DNA of 64,000 nucleotides, taken from assembly GCF_032164335.1 (NCBI RefSeq), contig NZ_CP134152.1, positions 1,488,001 through 1,552,000 of the forward strand. Direction: 5' to 3'. A program made the position numbers and the translations under genes. Every line of letters starts with the position of its first letter. Position 1 is the stretch's first letter. Source of the stretch: Winslowiella toletana (GTDB taxonomy: Bacteria > Pseudomonadota > Gammaproteobacteria > Enterobacterales > Enterobacteriaceae). Below the pieces are notes generated by a model. The model was given only the letters and a program-made list of their open reading frames with translations. It was not told where the DNA came from and made no database searches. Positions 58,774 to 64,000 of the stretch are shown piece by piece.

Positions 58774-59093
58774 TGACCGTTGGTGGAGGCAGCAGAATAT
58801 CTGTAGCGCTCCTCACCTCATTGTTTGGCGTATCGCGGGCCACTCTGGCCGGCTCTCAACTGGCGGCGTTTCTGCTGGGACCCGCGGGGATTTTTGTCGG
58901 GATGCTGCTGGCTCTGGGGTCGGGAGCCTGGCTGTTAATTCACAGCCGCAATAATATACAGAACTGGCTTCTCAGCACGCAGTGGCGGCGGGTGCCGCCG
59001 GGTGAGAACGATATTCCGGCTATTTATCCGGACGCCCGCATGGAAAAAGAGGGCTATATGAGCCTGATCCCAAAGGGAGGCGCACATGTTTAA
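58770..59093 (+). pseudogene. Effector C-terminal piece, unit 4
   Basis: 107 residues from MMTVGGGSRISV, ATGA overlap with the stub, 8-base overlap with the immunity gene. The alternative frame is open from 58431 and would give 220 residues. Confidence 0.65.
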
Positions 59094-60177
59094 TCCTTTT
59101 AAGCGGCTGCCTGGAGACCCGTCAAAACGGTTCAATGCGCCTTTTTTAAATCTGAGTGATAATAGCATATCCCGGATTTATTCGCAGCAGACAGGCGACC
59201 CGGATGTGAAAGGGATTTACGGGTTCGACAGCGTGGTGCGGCTGAACTCGACCTATCTGGAGCTGGTTGACCGTTATTACAACTGGCGCGGAACGTGGAC
59301 GCTGGCCGGGGCTTTCTTTTTCTGCTGGTCATTTTTCGGTTTCTTTCTTTGGCAACTGATTACAATCCTGATGCAGGAAGGATCCGTTTTTTCTGACTGG
59401 CTTTTTTTTATATGTATGTGGAGTATTGCCCTTCTTATTTCTTGGGCAACATATCGATTAATGACCTCTGAGATATTTTTCAGCACCTACTATCCGATCC
59501 GTTTTAACCGTAAAAACGGGATGATGTATGTGTATCAGTCAGGTGGAACGGTACTGTCCGTTCCGTGGCGGGATATCCACTTTGTTCTGTGTTCAGCAAA
59601 AATGCCATTATCAACGCAGTGGACCATTGTGGGGTGTACTACGGAAGAAGACGGGGACACGGTAGCGGAAACTATTCCCCTTCCGATTGATTTGAGCCAG
59701 GGCCCTGAGGTCATACTCATGTACTGGGAATTTATCCGCTGTTATATGGAAGAGGGGGATGAGTACCTCCCGGACCTGGTGGACACCATTCCCTGGTGCC
59801 CGCCGGTCGAAAAACAGAAGGAAGGCTGGCTGTTCGGGCTGCTCTACCTCAGCAAGCAGTTGTTCGGGCGGCTCGGTCTGATTGTGAATGCGCTGCAGCT
59901 GCCCATTTTCTTCGTTATCAGCTTTCCGCGCTGGCTGGTGATGGCGACCAGTAAAATTCCGGCATGGCCGGCGGAAGTGGTTGCGGCCTGTCAGCCGGCT
60001 GCAGACGATCCGGTGAATAAGGGGGCGGAGAATAACCCGCCGCAGGTCTGGCGGCCGATGCTGGGGCTTCAGGGGAAAGCTCGCTACGCGCAAAGCTTTG
60101 CCCGGGAGCGCGAGGCGATGGACCGGATTACCGCCCGCCTGAGAGCCAAATATGGTGGGCAGGAGAGCGCAGACTGA
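59086..60177 (+). CDS. Probable immunity protein, DUF6708-like, unit 4
   Basis: 363 residues; almost identical to unit 2 except in the membrane segment, which reads FCWSFFGFFLWQLITILMQE and WLFFICMWSIALLISWATYR. The swap is confined to about 50 residues, with identical sequence on both sides. Confidence 0.72.
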   Translation: MFNPFKRLPGDPSKRFNAPFLNLSDNSISRIYSQQTGDPDVKGIYGFDSVVRLNSTYLELVDRYYNWRGTWTLAGAFFFCWSFFGFFLWQLITILMQEGSVFSDWLFFICMWSIALLISWATYRLMTSEIFFSTYYPIRFNRKNGMMYVYQSGGTVLSVPWRDIHFVLCSAKMPLSTQWTIVGCTTEEDGDTVAETIPLPIDLSQGPEVILMYWEFIRCYMEEGDEYLPDLVDTIPWCPPVEKQKEGWLFGLLYLSKQLFGRLGLIVNALQLPIFFVISFPRWLVMATSKIPAWPAEVVAACQPAADDPVNKGAENNPPQVWRPMLGLQGKARYAQSFAREREAMDRITARLRAKYGGQESAD

Positions 60178-60199
60178 CGGCATACCAGGTCACGAGCCG

Positions 60200-60534
60200 A
60201 AAAAGGATCTCCTCGAGATCCTTTTTCTTTGTGCGTAATCTCCTGCTCTGTAAACGAAAAAAACTGGCAGGTGGTTTTTCCGATGGATAAAAAATTCAGG
60301 CAGATTTTCTAGCCGAGGTAACTGGGTGTACCAGGCCGCAATTACCAAAACTGCTCTTCCGGTGCAGCTGTACTCCAGCCACAACTTCAGGACCTCTTTA
60401 GTACTCCTTAGTTGCACACCCCTGTTACCAATGGCTGCTGCCACTGGCGCGTTGTCGTGCCTTTCCGGGTTGAACTCAAGATGATAGTTACCGGAACGGG
60501 CGCAGCAGTCGGACTAAACGATAGGGTCGTTCAC
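60200..60534 (+). other. ColE1-type RNA I/RNA II-like segment, copy D
   Basis: TCGAGA at 60213, 17 bases, TAATCT at 60236. The first loop region differs (GATGGATAAAAAATTCAGGC), so stem 2 is AAAATTCAGGCAGATTTT with weaker pairing. Confidence 0.8.
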
Positions 60535-60687
60535 CCGGCCGCTGTAAGCGTCACCTTCGCGCTCTGTCCCGCACCTGTCGCTGGATGCATCGCAGGTGCC
60601 TTTGCGAGAAGGATTTTGTCCGTTTCTCTTTTTCCGGGGGTCGTCAGTCCTTTGCCTCTCATCGTGTGCCTTCAGGTATCCAGTAAA

Positions 60688-60800
60688 TTTCGCTTATGTC
60701 ATGCGTGGTGTATGATGAGGAGATAACCACCATAAAAACAGGGGCATAGTTTCCGGTCAGCCGGTCAGCCTCTGCTGACAGGAAAAGGAACTGACTCATC
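60688..60800 (+). promoter_or_regulatory. Shared promoter and leader, unit 5
   Basis: TTTCGC, 17 bases, TATGAT at 60711. Confidence 0.5.
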
Positions 60801-61061
60801 ATGAGCAACGCGAAGGGATGCCAATTCTGCCGGCGCTACGGTTTACCCGTCTTGCCTGTTCGTCCGGCAGTCATGGAAAAAGGCGACAGGCTGCCGACGC
60901 TGCCTGGCAGCATCACTGTGGCGGTGGAAGGCGAGGCCGACTACGCCGCCCGGCTAATGCGGCAGGGCTATCTGTATATCCTGGCGGAACGCTCACAGCG
61001 CTGGATGAACTATTACGCCACCGGCGACGGTTATTTTTATCCGCTGCCGGTGTCGGGATGA
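60801..61061 (+). pseudogene. Effector N-terminal stub, unit 5
   Basis: 86 residues, VSG-stop junction like units 2 and 3 but with GTCGGGATGATG, matching the full-length gene (GTCGGGATGATG) instead of GTCTGGATGATG. Confidence 0.75.
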
Positions 61062-61381
61062 TGACCGTTGGTGGAGGCAGCAGAATATCCGTTGCGCTCC
61101 TCACCTCATTGTTTGGCGTATCGCGGGCCACTCTGGCCGGCTCTCAACTGGCGGCGTTTCTGCTGGGACCTGCGGGGATTTTCGTCGGGATGCTGCTGAT
61201 TCTGGGAGCCGGGGCCTGGCTGTTAAGCCATACCCGGAACGATATACAGAGCTGGCTGCTCAGCACGCAGTGGTGGCGGGTGCCGCCGGACGAGAGTGAT
61301 ATTCCGGCAATCTATCCGGATGCACGTGTGGAAAAGGATGGCTATATGGCCCTGAACGCACAGGGAGCGGCACATGTTTAA
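61058..61381 (+). pseudogene. Effector C-terminal piece, unit 5
   Basis: 107 residues, SHTRNDIQSWLLSTQWWRV type, with ATGA and 8-base overlaps like the other pieces. Confidence 0.65.
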
Positions 61382-62468
61382 TCCCTTTAAACGATTCCCT
61401 GCCGACCCGTCAACGCGGTTTTACACCGGGTTTATCCGGCTTAGTGATGAAAATGTTAGCCGGATATATTCTCACAAAGCAGGCGACCCGGATGTAAAAG
61501 GGATTTATGGGTTCGACAGCGTGGTCCGGCTGAACTCGACTTATCTGGAGCTGGTTGATCGTTATTACAACTGGCGCGGTACGAAGACGTTGGCAGGAGC
61601 TTTCTTTTTTTGCATGAGCTTTAGTTTGTTTTGCTACAGCTTCATTGCGGTGATGATGGGATGGGGGGGGTATAGTTTTGGCATCTGGTTTGGAACCGCT
61701 TTAATCTGGGCTGTCACATTGCCGTTCTCTCTACTCACATACCGAATGATGACTTCTGAGGCGTTGTTAAGCACCTACTATCCGATCCGCTTTAACCGTA
61801 AAAACGGGATGGTGTATGTCTACCGATTCTGTGGGACGGTTTTGTCTGTGCCGTGGAGAGATATTCACTTTGTTCTGACCAGTGGAAAGGTATCCCCTAC
61901 CACCACTGAATGGACCATTATCGGATGTGTTACGGAGGACGACGGAGATACGGTAGCGGAGGCGATCCCTCTTCCAGTCAATTTAAACTTGGATCCCGAA
62001 GACCTGACCATGTACTGGGAGTTTATCCGCTGCTATATGGAGGAGGGCGATGAGTACCTCCCGGACCTGGTGGACACCATTCCCTGGTGCCCGCCGGTGG
62101 AAAAACAGAAGGAAGGCTGGCTGTTCGGTCTCCTCTACCTCAGCAAGCAGTTGTTCGGGCGGCTCGGTCTGATTGTGAATGCGCTGCAGCTGCCCATTTT
62201 CTTCGTGATCAGCTTTCCGCGCTGGCTGGTGATGGCGACCAGTAAAATCCCGGCATGGCCGGCGGAGGTGGTTGCGGCCTGTCAGCCGGCTGCAGACGAT
62301 CCGGTAAATAAGGGGGCGGAGAATAACCCGCCGCAGGTCTGGCGGCCGATGCTGGGGCTACAGGGTAAAACGCGCTATGCACAAAGCTTTGCCCGGGAGC
62401 GCGGGGCGATGGACCGGATAGTTGCCCGCCTGAAAGCCAAATATGGTGGGCAGGAGAGCGCAGACTGA
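61374..62468 (+). CDS. Probable immunity protein, DUF6708-like, unit 5
   Basis: 364 residues, most like unit 1 (TSGKVSPTTTEWTIIGCVTE, VNLNLDPEDLTMYWEF) but with its own N-terminal segment (GFIRLSDENVSRIYSHKAGD) and membrane region (CMSFSLFCYSFIAVMMGWGG, FGTALIWAVTLPFSLLTYRM). Confidence 0.72.
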   Translation: MFNPFKRFPADPSTRFYTGFIRLSDENVSRIYSHKAGDPDVKGIYGFDSVVRLNSTYLELVDRYYNWRGTKTLAGAFFFCMSFSLFCYSFIAVMMGWGGYSFGIWFGTALIWAVTLPFSLLTYRMMTSEALLSTYYPIRFNRKNGMVYVYRFCGTVLSVPWRDIHFVLTSGKVSPTTTEWTIIGCVTEDDGDTVAEAIPLPVNLNLDPEDLTMYWEFIRCYMEEGDEYLPDLVDTIPWCPPVEKQKEGWLFGLLYLSKQLFGRLGLIVNALQLPIFFVISFPRWLVMATSKIPAWPAEVVAACQPAADDPVNKGAENNPPQVWRPMLGLQGKTRYAQSFARERGAMDRIVARLKAKYGGQESAD

Positions 62469-62489
62469 AAGGTTTTCCGGTCACGAACC

Positions 62490-62824
62490 GAAAAGGATCT
62501 CCTCGAGATCCTTTTTCTTTGTGCGTAATCTCCTGCTCTGTAAACGAAAAAAAACTGGCAGGTGGTTTTTCCGATGGACAGAAAATCCGGGCAGATTTTC
62601 TAACCGAGGTAACTGAGTGTACCAGGCCGCAATTACCAAAACTGCTCTTCCGGTGCAGCTGTACTCCAGCCACAACTTCAGGACCTCTTTAGTACTCCTT
62701 GTTGCACACCCCTGTTACCAATGGCTGCTGCTACTGGCGCGTTGTCGTGCCTTACCGGGTTGGACTCAAGATGATAGTTACCGGAACGGGCGCAGCAGTC
62801 GGACTGAACGATGGGTTCGTTCAC
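62490..62824 (+). other. ColE1-type RNA I/RNA II-like segment, copy E
   Basis: TCGAGA at 62503, 17 bases, TAATCT at 62526; ends ACGATGGGTTCGTTCAC like copy B. Confidence 0.8.
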
Positions 62825-62985
62825 CCGGCCGCTGTAAGCGTCACCTTCGCGCTCTGTCCCGCACCTGTGGCTGGATGCACTTCAGGTGCCTTTGCGAAAA
62901 GAATTTTGTCCGTTTCTCTTTTCCGGAGGTCGTCAGTCCTTTGCCTCTCATCGTGTGCCTCCGGGACAGTCAGGTATCCAGTAAA

Positions 62986-63097
62986 TTTCGCTTATGTCAT
63001 GCGTGGTGTATGATGAGGAGATAACCACCATAAAAACAGGGGCATAGTTTCCGGTCAGCCGGTCAGCCTCCCTGACAGGAAAAGGAACTGACTCATC
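62986..63097 (+). promoter_or_regulatory. Shared promoter and leader, unit 6
   Basis: TTTCGC, 17 bases, TATGAT at 63009. Confidence 0.5.
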
Positions 63098-64000
63098 ATG
63101 AGCAACGCGAAGGGATGCAAATTCTGCCGGCGCTACGGTTTATCCGTCTTACCGGTTCGTCCGGCAGTCATGGAAAAAGGCGAGGCCGACTACGCCGCCC
63201 GGCTGATGCGGCAGGGCTATCTGTATATCCTGGCGGAACGCTCACAGCGCTGGATGAACTATTACGCCACCGGCGACGGTTATTTTTATCCGCTGCCGGA
63301 AGGCGGCAGCGTACCACCGCGCGTGGAAAGTGGGGAGATGAAATCCGGCACGCTGGCGACGGAGATGGCGGCGCAAGGCATGACGTTTGGCGGGACGGTG
63401 TTCTCGGCGTACTTCCAGTGGATGGTGCTGAGCTATGGTCTGAAAAATAGCGGCCTGCCGGTTGAAGGGAAGGTTGCGACGGTGTTCGGGGCCAATGCCG
63501 GCATGGCGGTGGCGTCAACGGCGGAGGCGCTGAAGCTGGCGATGACGCCGCTGATATCGCTGGAGCTGCCTTCAGCCATGTCGGTGATAAGGAACGGTGC
63601 GATGAGGATTGTGGGGACAGTTATCTGGGGCTGGATAGGGTATGGCGGCGGACTGATTTATGCCGGGGCTGAAGTAGATAGCGCTTTGGATGCGTGGAAT
63701 AACGGAAAGAAAGATATCGGTATTGCGCATGCAATTAATGCCTTAGGTGTTGGTATGATGACCGTGGGTGGTGGCAGCAAAATATCGTTCGCAATCCTTG
63801 GTCGTTTGGGGTTATCAGCAACAATGCTTGGCAGTTCAGAACTGGCAGTGTTCTTCCTGGGACCAGCGGGGATTTTTGTCGGGATGCTGCTGGCTCTGGG
63901 AGAGGGAGCCAGGATGTTAATTCATAGCCGCAATAATATACAGACCTGGCTGCTCAGCACGCAATGGCGGCGGGTACCGCCGGGTGAGAACGATATTCCG
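63098..64000 (+). CDS. In-frame mini-effector, unit 6 (cut by window edge)
   Basis: 301 codons open to the window end. Starts MSNAKGCKFCRRYGLSVLPV, then lacks about 20 residues between MEKG and EADY, and joins residue ~100 to ~640 of the full-length form in frame at GEMK|SGTLATEM. It keeps the N-terminal module plus the whole hydrophobic C-terminal region. From about residue 190 it diverges from unit 1 (IYAGAEVDSALDAWNNGKKD, SFAILGRLGLSATMLGSSEL), so it has a different toxin allele. The C terminus and its immunity gene should lie just beyond the edge. Confidence 0.75.
   Translation, partial: MSNAKGCKFCRRYGLSVLPVRPAVMEKGEADYAARLMRQGYLYILAERSQRWMNYYATGDGYFYPLPEGGSVPPRVESGEMKSGTLATEMAAQGMTFGGTVFSAYFQWMVLSYGLKNSGLPVEGKVATVFGANAGMAVASTAEALKLAMTPLISLELPSAMSVIRNGAMRIVGTVIWGWIGYGGGLIYAGAEVDSALDAWNNGKKDIGIAHAINALGVGMMTVGGGSKISFAILGRLGLSATMLGSSELAVFFLGPAGIFVGMLLALGEGARMLIHSRNNIQTWLLSTQWRRVPPGENDIP

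Larger units (their letters stand above)
49301..64000 (+). repeat. Tandem array of T6SS effector/immunity units with ColE1-like spacers (continues past the window)
   Basis: Six units in direct orientation. Effector starts lie at 49414, 53790, 56089, 58414, 60801 and 63098, giving spacings of 4376, 2299, 2325, 2387 and 2297 bases. Each unit is: shared promoter/leader, effector gene (full only in unit 1), immunity gene, ColE1 RNA I/RNA II-like segment. The units are highly similar but not identical: indels and clustered differences show they are real copies and not an assembly collapse. The array runs off the right edge. Confidence 0.92.

Overview
This is a chromosomal window from a member of the Enterobacterales. 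Gene order runs kdp, rhs, ybgA-phrB, ybgI-pxp, nei, gltA-sdh-suc, cyd, tol-pal, tRNA-Lys, as in Escherichia coli. Extra genes (DUF969-DUF979-pcp inside the pxp operon, a short Rhs effector beside gltA) and protein divergence fit Erwiniaceae (Erwinia/Pantoea type). The genus is inference.

Layout. 1-6470 (minus): kdpFABC and the first 676 codons of kdpD, a high-affinity K+ pump and its sensor, with a KdpE-like operator upstream. 6755-6955: ybfA. 7239-15651: an Rhs polymorphic-toxin locus with a one-base frameshift near the N terminus, its tip toxin and immunity gene, then four displaced C-terminal toxin/immunity cassettes, each behind a scrap of Rhs core. 15897-24805: ybgA, phrB, ybgI, then pxpB-pxpC-pxpA-DUF969-DUF979-pcp-nei, a coherent 5-oxoproline salvage operon with a DNA glycosylase at its end. 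24961-26088: a short Rhs-core protein with a pertussis-toxin-like ADP-ribosyltransferase tip. 26198-37789: gltA divergent from sdhCDAB-sucABCD (TCA cycle). 38610-41754: cydABX-ybgE (cytochrome bd oxidase). 41961-47556: ybgC-tolQRAB-pal-cpoB (cell envelope). 47721-48536: four identical tRNA-Lys(UUU) genes separated by near-identical 170-base spacers.

49301-64000 is the most unusual part. It opens with a full-length 883-residue type VI secretion effector (BTH_I2691-type N terminus, hydrophobic and probably pore-forming C terminus) overlapping a membrane immunity gene (DUF6708-like). The unit then repeats every 2.3 kb, giving five immunity genes and six effector starts in the window. In four repeats the effector has lost about 690 internal residues, leaving an N-terminal stub and a C-terminal piece joined by an ATGA overlap. 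The sixth, cut by the window edge, is an in-frame mini-effector. The immunity paralogues are mosaic: near-identical C-terminal halves with very different membrane segments.

After every immunity gene lies about 335 bases that I recognise as closely related to the RNA I/RNA II region of ColE1-type plasmid origins: the RNA II promoter with its 17-base spacer, stem-loop positions, and the long conserved block ending in TTACCGGGTTGGACTCAAGA and following bases. My reading (inference) is that a ColE1-type plasmid or its replication-control region became part of a T6SS effector/immunity unit, and the composite was then amplified on the chromosome beside the tRNA-Lys cluster, keeping immunity dosage and diversity while the toxin copies decayed.
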